From contig PFAQ01000059.1 of the NCBI GenBank assembly GCA_002778645.1, positions 1 to 21,598 of the forward strand: a stretch of 21,598 nt of DNA, in the 5' to 3' direction. The notes beneath the pieces were generated by a model, which made no database searches, was not told where the DNA came from, and worked only from the letters and a program-made list of their open reading frames with translations. Within the stretch, counting starts at the first letter, position 1. Every line of letters starts with the position of its first letter. The position numbers were made by a program, and so were the translations under genes. This document shows positions 6,763 to 13,731 of this stretch, in pieces. This DNA comes from Candidatus Falkowbacteria bacterium CG10_big_fil_rev_8_21_14_0_10_39_9 (GTDB lineage: Bacteria; Patescibacteriota; Patescibacteriia; Patescibacteriales; UBA12465).

Positions 6763-7515
6763 TTAGCGCCAAGCACAAAGCTTAACGTACTTTTTTCCAA
6801 TTACTACCAGACCATCCATGTCTTTACTACTATAAGACTTTTCTGCTTTAAATTCGGGATTAACTAATTCCGTATCAGCCTTAAACTTCTGCAGATACCA
6901 CTTGTCAGCACCAGCCAATAATTTACCCATTGATTCCACGTCTTTTTCCGACAGAAGGACCGGCAAAATAGTAGTTCTAAATTCATAAGGCAAACCGCTT
7001 TCTCTTATTATTTTAACAGATTCCTTGATTTTTTGAAAGTTCATATTAATTCCGGTCACCAATTCATATTTATCTTCCGGAGCCTTCAGATCCATAGCCA
7101 GATAATCAATTAAGTTAGCTTTTAATAACTTCTTAATCATCTCCGGATTTGTCCCATTAGTATCCAACTTAACAGCATAACCTAAATCTTTTATCTTCTT
7201 AATAAACTCTGGCAGATTAGCCTGGATAGTCGGCTCACCGCCAGTGATAACTATGCCGTCTAATTTCCCGGCGCGTTTTTCCAAAAAATGAAAAAGGTCA
7301 TCCTCAGAATACAAAGAAGGATTATTATCCTGCTCTTTACTCCGAGGATGACCCGCGGTATCTTTTTTATCTGACTCTGTTTCTTTACTGGGCCAGACAA
7401 GCGATGGGTTGTAACAAAATTGGCACCGAAAGTTGCATCCAGACGTAAATACGATAGCTGCTACTTTTCCCGGATAATCAATCAGGGTTAGCTTTTCCAG
7501 GCCGCCAATTAACAT
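6763..7515 (-). CDS. nrdG: Anaerobic ribonucleotide reductase activase, radical SAM (NrdG)
   Basis: NrdG uses a 4Fe-4S cluster and S-adenosylmethionine to place the glycyl radical on class III ribonucleotide reductase. The radical SAM cysteines are C27-x3-C31-x2-C34, and TGGEPT at 91-96 is the SAM-binding GGE motif. The protein has 250 residues, longer than the shortest NrdG enzymes. Part of the excess is a polar, charged insert at about 42-68, right after the cluster loop. The gene starts 6 bases after the stop of the separate glycyl-radical peptide, its presumed substrate piece, so the two are likely translationally coupled. No ribosome binding site is visible. Generic pyruvate-formate-lyase activases look similar, but the neighbours settle the assignment. 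Confidence 0.93.
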   Translation of the reverse strand: MLIGGLEKLTLIDYPGKVAAIVFTSGCNFRCQFCYNPSLVWPSKETESDKKDTAGHPRSKEQDNNPSLYSEDDLFHFLEKRAGKLDGIVITGGEPTIQANLPEFIKKIKDLGYAVKLDTNGTNPEMIKKLLKANLIDYLAMDLKAPEDKYELVTGINMNFQKIKESVKIIRESGLPYEFRTTILPVLLSEKDVESMGKLLAGADKWYLQKFKADTELVNPEFKAEKSYSSKDMDGLVVIGKKYVKLCAWR

Positions 7516-7521
7516 AAGCTG

Positions 7522-7671
7522 TTAGCAAAATTGTTTTTCGTCAATCTTAAAAGTTTTGCGATCCTTGTACTCAGCCGCCTTTCCTTTGTTATAATTTTTG
7601 ACTGGAGTTAACCAGCCAACCACGCGGCTGTAAACGATACATTCCTGTCTTTGTAGCTTTGTTGGAGCCAT
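7522..7671 (-). CDS. Stand-alone glycyl-radical domain of anaerobic ribonucleotide reductase (49 aa)
   Basis: This short gene encodes the C-terminal glycyl-radical segment that is normally the end of NrdD. Residues 14-21 read YSRVVGWL, matching the family's R-V-x-G-Y-L radical loop; G19 is the predicted radical glycine. Next comes TPVKNYNKGKAAEYKDRK, matching the conserved tail seen in ordinary NrdD proteins (RPV-x-xWNKGK-x-x-EFKDRK). The upstream nrdD stops with TAG at 7757-7759 after its zinc site and contains no such motif. The peptide lies in a different frame (offset 235 bases), so simple readthrough cannot join them. It is preceded by an 85-nt gap with a small hairpin and followed 6 bases later by nrdG. 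The ATG at 7671 is the only good start; the frame stays open for 17 codons upstream without another ATG. It probably works in trans with NrdD, comparable in idea to the spare radical protein YfiD/GrcA of pyruvate formate-lyase. Confidence 0.85.
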   Translation of the reverse strand: MAPTKLQRQECIVYSRVVGWLTPVKNYNKGKAAEYKDRKTFKIDEKQFC

Positions 7672-7756
7672 ATTTTTATTGCTGATCTTTTGGGAGAATA
7701 GTTCTCTCTCCAGACCTTTAGCTTACTATAATTATATAATATTTTTATCTTTTTTA
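7672..7756 (-). other. Spacer between nrdD and the radical peptide, with hairpin
   Basis: This is the only sizeable gap inside the nrd operon (85 nt). Its first half is AT-rich. At 7692-7711 the transcript can fold a GAGAA/TTCTC stem with a 3-nt loop, flanked by GG and CC that can extend it. The strand 5' to the loop contains GGAGAGAG, the most Shine-Dalgarno-like sequence of the operon, but it lies about 32 nt before the ATG, too far for normal use. No -35 partner was found for a TATAAT near the nrdD end. Confidence 0.4.
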
Positions 7757-9823
7757 CTAGGCCTCACAGCAAGAAGAGTCATTAACAACCTCCACCGAAT
7801 TAAAGCCGATTGCTTCGTCACATTTAGGACAATATTTGTGTTCTCCGGCCAAATAACCATGAACCGGACAAATCGAAAATGTCGGGGTAATGGTAAAATA
7901 AGGCAGGTGATAACCATAGGCAATCTTTTTAACTAAATTCTTGGTAGCCTCTGGGTCTCGAATTCTCTCTCCAATATAACCATGGAGCACGGTACCGCCA
8001 GTATATTTAGTCTGCAGGTCATCCTGCAAATCAAGCGCGGAAAATAAATCATCGGTAAAGCCCACTGGCAAGTTGGAAGAATTGGTGTAATAAGGGTCAG
8101 AACCATCTTCTTTCACTGCCCGGTTATTAGCAAAAATCATATCAGGATAAACCTCTAAGTCCTTCTTGGCAAAACGGTAAGTACAACCTTCGCCTGGAGT
8201 CGCCTCTAAATTATATAGATTGTTAGTTTCATTCTGATAATCCATTAAGCGTTCGCGCATAAAATCTAAAATTTCAGCGGCAAAATCATGGCCCTCGCTG
8301 GAAGCGATATCAGTTCCCAATAAATTTAACGCCGCCTCATTCATGCCGTTGATACCAATAGTATTAAAATGGTTTTTCCAAAACGAACCAAAGCGAGTAT
8401 AAATATTATCCAAATAGTGTTTGGAGTAAGGATACAAGCCATCATCAGTTAATTTTTCAATAACTTTGCGCTTGATTTCCAAGCTCTCTTTAGCTAAATC
8501 CATTAAGATGACTAAACGGTCCTTAAATTCTGCTTTATCTTTAGAGAGGAAACCTAAACGAGCCAAATTAATAGTTACTACTCCCAAACTACCAGTTAAA
8601 GGGTTAGCGCCAAACAAGCCGCCACCGCGCTTCCGCAATTCTCGATTATCTAAACGGAGACGACAACACATCGAACGAGCATCATCTCTGTCCATATCGG
8701 AATTAACGAAGTTAGAGAAATAAGGTACGCCATATTTAGCGGTCATCTCCCACATTGGCTTCAAACACTCCCTGTCCCAGTCAAAATTCTTATCAATATT
8801 ATAAGTTGGAATTGGGAAAGAAAATACTCGACCGGTAGAATCACCAGCTAACATCACCTCGGCAAAGGCTTTGTTAAACATATCCATTTCTGCTTGAAAA
8901 TCCTTATATTTTTCCGGCATCACCTGACCACCAATCACCACGTTTTCTTCACCAACCATCTTAGAAGGAGTGACATCTAAGGTAACATTGGTAAATGGAG
9001 TTTGGAAGCCTACCCGAGTTGGCACGTTAACGTTAAACACAAATTCCTGCAGACATTGTTTAGCATCCTTGAAGGTTAAATTATCATAACGGATAAACGG
9101 AGCTAGATAAGTATCAAAGTTAGCAAAAGCTTGAGCTCCAGCTGCCTCACCTTGCATGGTATAAAAGAAATTAACAATTTGACCGAGTGCCGTTCTAAAA
9201 TGTTTTGGTGGTTTGCTCTGAGTCTTTTCTTCGACGCCGCCAAAACCTCTAATCAATAAATCTTTTAAATCCCAGCCACAACAATACGGGGCCAGTAAAC
9301 CCAAATCATGAATATGAAAATCACCTTTAACATGAGCATCTCTGATACTGGCTGGATACATTTTATTGAGCCAATATTTAGCCGAAATAGCCGAAGCTAA
9401 ATAATTATTTAAACCCTGGACTGAAAAGCTCATGTTACTATTCTCTTTCAAGCGCCAATCAGCCCGACCCAAATAATCCTCCATCAACTTCTCATCAGTA
9501 CTAGCTGAAATGTCTCGCAACTGACGATGTTGATCCCGATACAAGATATAAGACTTAGCCATTTTAATCTGGCGGTTGATAATCAGAGTTTCTTCCACGA
9601 TATCCTGAATCTCTTCCACGGCTGGAATGCTGTGATAATGAAACTTTTTAGAAATTCGTTGTAACACCTCTTCTGTCAACTTATTAGCTAACTTCTCAGG
9701 ATGCTCCAAGCCGACTGCTTCAGCTGCCTTAAAGATGGCTTCGGTGATTTTAGTCTGATCAAAGTCAGAAATCTCTCCGGACCGCTTGATAATCTTAGTA
9801 ATCATTTCTTTCTTAGGGCTCAT
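7757..9823 (-). CDS. nrdD: Anaerobic (class III) ribonucleotide reductase large chain lacking the glycyl-radical tail
   Basis: NrdD reduces ribonucleoside triphosphates to deoxynucleotides under anaerobic conditions. Residues 7-103 form an ATP-cone, the allosteric domain that senses ATP/dATP. The ten-stranded barrel core follows. Y180-C181-C182-G and S384-M-C386-C387-R mark the two active-site cysteine regions of the family, on the first strand and the finger loop. The zinc site is near the end: C652-x2-H655 and C665-x2-C668, with a histidine where many NrdDs have the second cysteine. The protein then stops (TAG) after a tail ending SSCCEA. The usual R-V-x-G-Y-L radical motif is absent and is found instead in the ORF at 7522-7671. 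The gene starts 31 nt after nrdR, with no ribosome binding site. Confidence 0.95.
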   Translation of the reverse strand: MSPKKEMITKIIKRSGEISDFDQTKITEAIFKAAEAVGLEHPEKLANKLTEEVLQRISKKFHYHSIPAVEEIQDIVEETLIINRQIKMAKSYILYRDQHRQLRDISASTDEKLMEDYLGRADWRLKENSNMSFSVQGLNNYLASAISAKYWLNKMYPASIRDAHVKGDFHIHDLGLLAPYCCGWDLKDLLIRGFGGVEEKTQSKPPKHFRTALGQIVNFFYTMQGEAAGAQAFANFDTYLAPFIRYDNLTFKDAKQCLQEFVFNVNVPTRVGFQTPFTNVTLDVTPSKMVGEENVVIGGQVMPEKYKDFQAEMDMFNKAFAEVMLAGDSTGRVFSFPIPTYNIDKNFDWDRECLKPMWEMTAKYGVPYFSNFVNSDMDRDDARSMCCRLRLDNRELRKRGGGLFGANPLTGSLGVVTINLARLGFLSKDKAEFKDRLVILMDLAKESLEIKRKVIEKLTDDGLYPYSKHYLDNIYTRFGSFWKNHFNTIGINGMNEAALNLLGTDIASSEGHDFAAEILDFMRERLMDYQNETNNLYNLEATPGEGCTYRFAKKDLEVYPDMIFANNRAVKEDGSDPYYTNSSNLPVGFTDDLFSALDLQDDLQTKYTGGTVLHGYIGERIRDPEATKNLVKKIAYGYHLPYFTITPTFSICPVHGYLAGEHKYCPKCDEAIGFNSVEVVNDSSCCEA

Positions 9824-9854
9824 AAGGGTAATAAAATAATGTATGTATGTAAAT

Positions 9855-10319
9855 TTATTTTTTGCTGTTTTTTCCTCCCAAAAGCTTGTTCAACTCCCGT
9901 TTAAACTCCTGGACGTTCTTAAAAGATTCATAAACCGAGGCATAACGGATATAAGCTATCTGATCAACCTTCTTAAGGTTCTTCATAACTATCTTTCCTA
10001 CGTCCTGAGAACTAACTTCGTTAGTTTTGAGAGCTTGAATATCACGCTCGATCATGTGAATCAACTTTTTGAACTTGTCGTCACCGATTCTTTTCTCGCT
10101 GGCCTTTTTTAACCCAGAAATCAGTTTGTCTCGACTATAGGCCTCACGTCGACCATCACGTTTAATCAAAGAAACATCTAAAATCTCCAATTCTTCATAA
10201 GTCGAAAAACGAAAGGCGCATTTTAAACATTCACGGCGACGGCGAATCGACAGGCCGTCGGTAGCCACCCGGGAGTCTAAAACCTTAGTATCGGGATGAT
10301 AGCAAATAGGACATTTCAT
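9855..10319 (-). CDS. nrdR: Transcriptional repressor NrdR
   Basis: NrdR represses ribonucleotide reductase genes in response to dATP/ATP. The protein has the usual length (154 aa) and layout. A zinc ribbon with C3-x2-C6 and C31-x2-C34 binds DNA, and an ATP-cone spans about residues 46-136. The basic RRRR stretch (26-29) is typical of the DNA-binding part. It is the first gene of the nrd operon, 31 nt ahead of nrdD. Two NrdR boxes lie between its promoter and its start, so it is probably autoregulated along with the reductase. NrdD carries its own ATP-cone too, so nucleotide levels act at both the protein and the transcription level. Confidence 0.97.
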   Translation of the reverse strand: MKCPICYHPDTKVLDSRVATDGLSIRRRRECLKCAFRFSTYEELEILDVSLIKRDGRREAYSRDKLISGLKKASEKRIGDDKFKKLIHMIERDIQALKTNEVSSQDVGKIVMKNLKKVDQIAYIRYASVYESFKNVQEFKRELNKLLGGKNSKK

Positions 10320-10395
10320 AAAGATTTAAACTAAGCCAAGATGATAATTAAAAGCTTTTTTAATGATTTTACAAATTTCATCAAATATGACGAAT

Positions 10396-10411
10396 TAACT
10401 ACATCTAGTGG
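10396..10411 (-). promoter_or_regulatory. NrdR box 2 (downstream)
   Basis: The core CTAGATGTAG (minus strand; 10399-10408) matches the NrdR box core C-w-A-t-A-T-a-T-w-G at 8 of 10 positions. Its centre is 33 bp from box 1, about three helical turns, the spacing expected for a tandem NrdR operator. Confidence 0.6.
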
Positions 10412-10428
10412 CTTGATTTACGACGCTA

Positions 10429-10444
10429 CCACAATATATTGTAC
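10429..10444 (-). promoter_or_regulatory. NrdR box 1 (overlapping the transcription start)
   Basis: The core CAATATATTG (10432-10441) is a perfect palindrome and matches all ten core positions of the NrdR box consensus. It begins 8 bp downstream of the -10 hexamer, so bound NrdR would cover the start site (about 10445) and block the operon promoter. Confidence 0.8.
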
Positions 10445-10451
10445 AAGAGTT

Positions 10452-10480
10452 ATTATAGCAAAAAAAGGAAGCGGCGACAA
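10452..10480 (-). promoter_or_regulatory. sigma70 promoter of the nrdR-nrdD operon
   Basis: TTGTCG (10475-10480), a 17-bp spacer and a perfect TATAAT (10452-10457). The predicted start is near 10445, giving a leader of about 126 nt to nrdR that holds both NrdR boxes. Confidence 0.75.
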
Positions 10481-10527
10481 CGCTCAAATTTTGTCTGATT
10501 TTAGACGCCTTTTTAGAGCCCAAAGAG

Positions 10528-10536
10528 TTATCCACA
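10528..10536 (+). promoter_or_regulatory. Perfect DnaA box upstream of the nrd promoter
   Basis: TTATCCACA, the consensus DnaA box, lies 47 bp upstream of the -35 element of the nrdR promoter. In E. coli, DnaA boxes upstream of nrdAB tie dNTP synthesis to replication initiation, so a similar role is possible. A single 9-mer can also occur by chance. Confidence 0.45.
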
Positions 10537-10585
10537 AGGATCCTTAGATTATCTCTATAATTATTTTTAAAATCTTTTAAAAACT

Positions 10586-10615
10586 AAAAGCCCCCGTTAA
10601 TTCATGGGGGCTTTT
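10586..10615. terminator. Strong bidirectional terminator after the DUF4870-like gene
   Basis: A perfect 10-bp stem, AAAAGCCCCC (10586-10595) and GGGGGCTTTT (10606-10615), with a 10-nt loop. It ends the minus-strand gene at 10637 and separates it from the nrd promoter region. Confidence 0.88.
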
Positions 10616-10636
10616 ATAAAATAATTGGTGCACAAT

Positions 10637-10972
10637 TTAGAACTTAAACAGATCCGAGAATTTACCAATAATTGGTAGTGGTTGTTGTTTACCAGAGGCA
10701 GCATTGCTGATACCCATAATTAACAACACCAATGTTCCCAAGCTTAATATCCAGTTAATTGAATACCAAAGATAAAATGGCATGATGCGACCCACCACAT
10801 TTAAGATGACGACCAACAAAAACAATACTAAACCTTGCTTGGTGTGATACTTAACAAAAGAATCTTTCTTAGCATCGCCAGTCAAAAGCGGCACGAAAAA
10901 CAAAATGTAAGCAATGATAGCCATAGTTACATTTGGTTTATTAGAGGCGGGTGCGACAGGATTTTGTGACAT
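10637..10972 (-). CDS. DUF4870/Tic20-like small membrane protein (111 aa)
   Basis: This is a small integral membrane protein of unknown biochemical role. Three hydrophobic segments are visible (about 16-31, 48-60 and 70-88). Features shared with the DUF4870/Tic20-like group are the YHTKQG motif after the first helix (KYHTKQGLVLFL, 41-52) and the end LPIIGKFSDLFKF, reminiscent of the family's GxxxPLPxIG signature. The N terminus is polar with no signal peptide. It is transcribed alone, from an extended -10 promoter (11015-11023) to the terminator at 10586-10615. The family call is from motif memory. Confidence 0.75.
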   Translation of the reverse strand: MSQNPVAPASNKPNVTMAIIAYILFFVPLLTGDAKKDSFVKYHTKQGLVLFLLVVILNVVGRIMPFYLWYSINWILSLGTLVLLIMGISNAASGKQQPLPIIGKFSDLFKF

Positions 10973-11014
10973 AAAAATTAAGTTAAATAATAAGCTATTA
11001 TCTAGATTATTTTA

Positions 11015-11023
11015 AGTATACCA
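11015..11023 (-). promoter_or_regulatory. Extended -10 promoter for the DUF4870-like gene
   Basis: TGGTATACT on the minus strand: an extended -10 with hexamer TATACT (11015-11020). No good -35 exists at 17 bp, which extended -10 promoters can tolerate. The predicted leader is about 35 nt. Confidence 0.5.
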
Positions 11024-11044
11024 TAATTCAAGTTTTTAATATAC

Positions 11045-11074
11045 AAAAAAAATAGGGGTTTCATTCCCTATTTT
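11045..11074 (-). terminator. Rho-independent terminator of ftsA-ftsZ
   Basis: On the minus strand, the stem AAAATAGGG/CCCTATTTT with an 8-nt loop is followed by a run of T residues, 9 bases after the ftsZ stop. Confidence 0.85.
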
Positions 11075-11082
11075 ATCTAATC

Positions 11083-12330
11083 TTACATCATCTTTTTCCG
11101 AATAAACGCCGGGACACTGAGCTCCTCATCTTCATCGTCATCGCTCTTCTTAGTTGGATCCTTAGCAGCTAACCGAGATGGCTCAGATTTAGCTTCGGCC
11201 ACTTTTTCTTTTTTTTCAAACCAAGAGAAATTTAAATTAGAATTCTTAACCTCCTTGGAACTATCTTTTTCTATTGGTAACTCTCGCTCCTTTTCTTCTT
11301 CCTTCTTCATAAAAGGATTAGAAAACGATCTAACCGGGGCCTCTACTGGAGAAAAATCATTGGTTGCTGGTTTTTCTCGATCGCTAAACCCAGTAGCCAC
11401 AATAGTCACCTTCAATTCATCCTTCAGGCGCTCATCAATGACAGCCCCGAAAATAATTTTAGCATCTTCATCAGCCAATGAATTAATAATCCGAGCGGCT
11501 TCAGACACTTCCATCATACTTAAATCAGGGCCACCGGTAATAGTGAAGACAATTCCCTTAGCCCCATTAATTGATGTTTCCAGCAAGTTAGAATTAACTG
11601 CTGCTCGAACGGCCTCTTCTGCCTTGTTTTCACCACTAGCCTGACCAATACCCATCAAAGCTGAGCCGGTGTTAGCCATAATAGCTCGGACGTCATTAAA
11701 GTCGGCGTTAACAATGCCCGGAACGGTAATAATTTCGGCAATACCTTGAACGCCCTGATGCAAAATATTATCAGCAATTTTAAAAGAATCTAATAAAGAA
11801 GTTCGTTTATCAATAATCGATAATAATTTTTCATTAGCCACCGTAATTATAGTATCGACCTGAGTTGACAGTTCATCATAACCGCGATCAGCGATTCGTT
11901 TTCTTTGACCACCCTCAAAAGAAAAAGGTTTAGTGACTACCGCAATAGTTAAGGCGCCTAAGTCTTTAGCAATTTGAGCAATGAGAGGTGAAGCGCCAGT
12001 TCCAGTGCCACCCCCCATACCACAAGTAATAAAAACCATATCTGAGCCTTTCAAAAGATCTCTAATTTCTGATTGAGATTCTTCGGCCGCCTGATGACCT
12101 AAATCCGGGTTCATACCAGCACCTAAACCACGAGTAACAGTTTTACCAATATGTAACTTAATATCCGCCTTATTATTATGTAAAGCTTGAACATCAGTAT
12201 TGATAGCAATAAACTCGACCCCCTGAATTCCTTCTTCTACCATGCGATTAACGGCGTTACCACCGGCACCGCCGACACCAACGACCTTAATTTTGGCAAA
12301 GGTTTCAGCTATTGGTTTAACTTCTGGCAT
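11083..12330 (-). CDS. ftsZ: Cell division protein FtsZ
   Basis: FtsZ is the tubulin-like GTPase that polymerises into the cytokinetic ring. GGGTGTG (106-112) is the tubulin signature that binds GTP phosphates, and NADFND (208-213) is the T7 synergy-loop region needed for GTP hydrolysis in the filament. The globular domain ends near residue 318. A variable acidic and Lys-rich linker (about 320-400) follows, then the conserved C-terminal peptide LSVPAFIRKKMM, which contacts FtsA and other tethers. Length (415 aa) is normal. It follows ftsA by 75 nt, with a possible promoter of its own in the gap. No other dcw genes are adjacent. Confidence 0.98.
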   Translation of the reverse strand: MPEVKPIAETFAKIKVVGVGGAGGNAVNRMVEEGIQGVEFIAINTDVQALHNNKADIKLHIGKTVTRGLGAGMNPDLGHQAAEESQSEIRDLLKGSDMVFITCGMGGGTGTGASPLIAQIAKDLGALTIAVVTKPFSFEGGQRKRIADRGYDELSTQVDTIITVANEKLLSIIDKRTSLLDSFKIADNILHQGVQGIAEIITVPGIVNADFNDVRAIMANTGSALMGIGQASGENKAEEAVRAAVNSNLLETSINGAKGIVFTITGGPDLSMMEVSEAARIINSLADEDAKIIFGAVIDERLKDELKVTIVATGFSDREKPATNDFSPVEAPVRSFSNPFMKKEEEKERELPIEKDSSKEVKNSNLNFSWFEKKEKVAEAKSEPSRLAAKDPTKKSDDDEDEELSVPAFIRKKMM

Positions 12331-12368
12331 ATATATCTTGATTAATAATTATTTAACTTTACTCCGGC

Positions 12369-12397
12369 ATCTTATCTTAGTAAGCTAAAAAATTCAA
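12369..12397 (-). promoter_or_regulatory. Possible internal promoter for ftsZ
   Basis: TTGAAT (12392-12397), a 17-bp spacer and TAAGAT (12369-12374) lie in the ftsA-ftsZ gap. The match is moderate. It could raise FtsZ levels over FtsA. Confidence 0.4.
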
Positions 12398-12405
12398 CCC
12401 TAAAG

Positions 12406-13662
12406 CTATTGGGGCATCATTTTGCCAATGAATCCTTTAACTTTACTAAAAGCATTACTTAAATTCTTTTTCAGAGGATTGGGAGTTGAACCAGTCAAAG
12501 AATGACCACCCCAAGCTACTAAGCCTAAGGCTGTTAAAAATTCCGGACCGCGAGCCCTGTCAATGGCAATTTTAACATTTTTAGCCTCACCTAAAGACAC
12601 GGGCAAACGGAGTTTACGTTTAGCTGTTTCTACCACCCCCTGAAGCATAGACCCACCACCAACTAAAACTGCTCCAGCTGGTAGCATCCCGGAACGATCA
12701 ATCTTCTTTAATTCTTCATCAACTTTTTCAAAAATTTCTTCCACTCGAGCTTCAACAATTTCCGCAACATACTTCAAAGAAATCAGACCAATATTATCGC
12801 TAATCTTCTCTTCTTTAACTAATTGGCTAATATCCACCTCATCCTTTTTGGTAAAAACCTCTGATTCAGAATGACCATATTCTATTTTAATTCTCTCAGC
12901 TAGATTAATCGGACAACGCAGACCAATGGCAATATCATTAGTAATATGATCAGAACCAATTGGCAAAATAGCAGTATGAAGCAGATTGCCTTCTTCATAG
13001 ACCGACAGACTGGTAGTGGTAGCCCCCATATTAATCAGAGCCACCCCCAAATCCTTTTGCCGATTATCAAAAACAGTTTCTGCTACTGCCAAGGAAGACA
13101 GAACTAATCCTTCGATATCTAGGCCCGTGCGATAAATCGCTTTGGTTAAATTTTTAATCTGATTACTTAATCCCAAAATAATTAAAGTTTCCACTTCCAG
13201 ACGAACACCACTCATACCAATAGGATCTTTAATGTCCTCCTGATTATCAATGGTAAACTTAATTGGAATAACATGTAAAATTTCATAGTTGTTAGGAACG
13301 ACCATCGACCGAGCGGCTTCAATAGCGCGCTCCACATCATGTTCATCAATTTCACCGTCACTCTTAGAGACAACCACTACGCCCTTACTCTTTTCACATT
13401 TAATCTTGGGGCTATTAATACTGACCCAAACGCTTTCCAATGGTACGCCCACCAAGCGTTCTGCCTTTTCGAGGCAAGCCGAAATTGAGGAAGTCGCATC
13501 TTCAATGCTGTTAACATTACCCTTGGAGACACCCATAGTTAAAACCGACACAGCGCCAATAATCTGAATTTCTTCAGTTTCAAAACCTTGGACTTTTTGA
13601 CCGATAACTAAACGGATATTGGTTGAGCCAATATCAAGACCAGCGATTATTTCCTCCTTCAT
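12406..13662 (-). CDS. ftsA: Cell division protein FtsA
   Basis: FtsA is the actin-like ATPase that tethers FtsZ filaments to the membrane. GLDIGSTNIRLVIG (8-21) is the phosphate-1 loop of the actin/Hsp70 ATPase fold. A later glycine-rich VLVGGGSMLQG segment is the adenosine-binding loop. The last 16 residues (about 403-418) form the amphipathic membrane-targeting helix typical of FtsA. Length (418 aa) is normal. It is the first gene of the ftsA-ftsZ operon, with a strong promoter just upstream (13698-13726) and no ribosome binding site before the ATG. Confidence 0.97.
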   Translation of the reverse strand: MKEEIIAGLDIGSTNIRLVIGQKVQGFETEEIQIIGAVSVLTMGVSKGNVNSIEDATSSISACLEKAERLVGVPLESVWVSINSPKIKCEKSKGVVVVSKSDGEIDEHDVERAIEAARSMVVPNNYEILHVIPIKFTIDNQEDIKDPIGMSGVRLEVETLIILGLSNQIKNLTKAIYRTGLDIEGLVLSSLAVAETVFDNRQKDLGVALINMGATTTSLSVYEEGNLLHTAILPIGSDHITNDIAIGLRCPINLAERIKIEYGHSESEVFTKKDEVDISQLVKEEKISDNIGLISLKYVAEIVEARVEEIFEKVDEELKKIDRSGMLPAGAVLVGGGSMLQGVVETAKRKLRLPVSLGEAKNVKIAIDRARGPEFLTALGLVAWGGHSLTGSTPNPLKKNLSNAFSKVKGFIGKMMPQ

Positions 13663-13697
13663 AAATCGAATTGGTTTATATTAATTTGTATATTTTA

Positions 13698-13726
13698 ATT
13701 ATACTAGAAAACTACAAAATTGCCAA
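13698..13726 (-). promoter_or_regulatory. Strong sigma70 promoter for ftsA-ftsZ
   Basis: TTGGCA (13721-13726), a 17-bp spacer and perfect TATAAT (13698-13703). The predicted start near 13691 leaves a leader of about 28 nt. It lies directly behind the prepilin peptidase stop (13732), separating ftsAZ from the upstream operon. Confidence 0.8.
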
Positions 13727-13731
13727 CTATT

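Noticed and set aside
6753..6800. Longer 117-aa form of the coiled-coil membrane protein starting at 6800
   Set aside because: It would overlap the end of nrdG by 38 bases; the ATG at 6752 fits the usual close spacing.
7727..7756. Promoter at a TATAAT just after the nrdD stop
   Set aside because: There is no -35-like hexamer at 16-18 bp upstream and no extended -10; the region is simply AT-rich.
7679..7936. An 85-codon plus-strand frame over the nrdD 3' end
   Set aside because: It overlaps the conserved zinc-site codons of nrdD on the other strand and has no initiation signals.
10341..10547. A 68-codon plus-strand frame over the nrd promoter region
   Set aside because: It covers the nrdR promoter and both NrdR boxes on the opposite strand, has no promoter or ribosome binding site, and its protein looks random.
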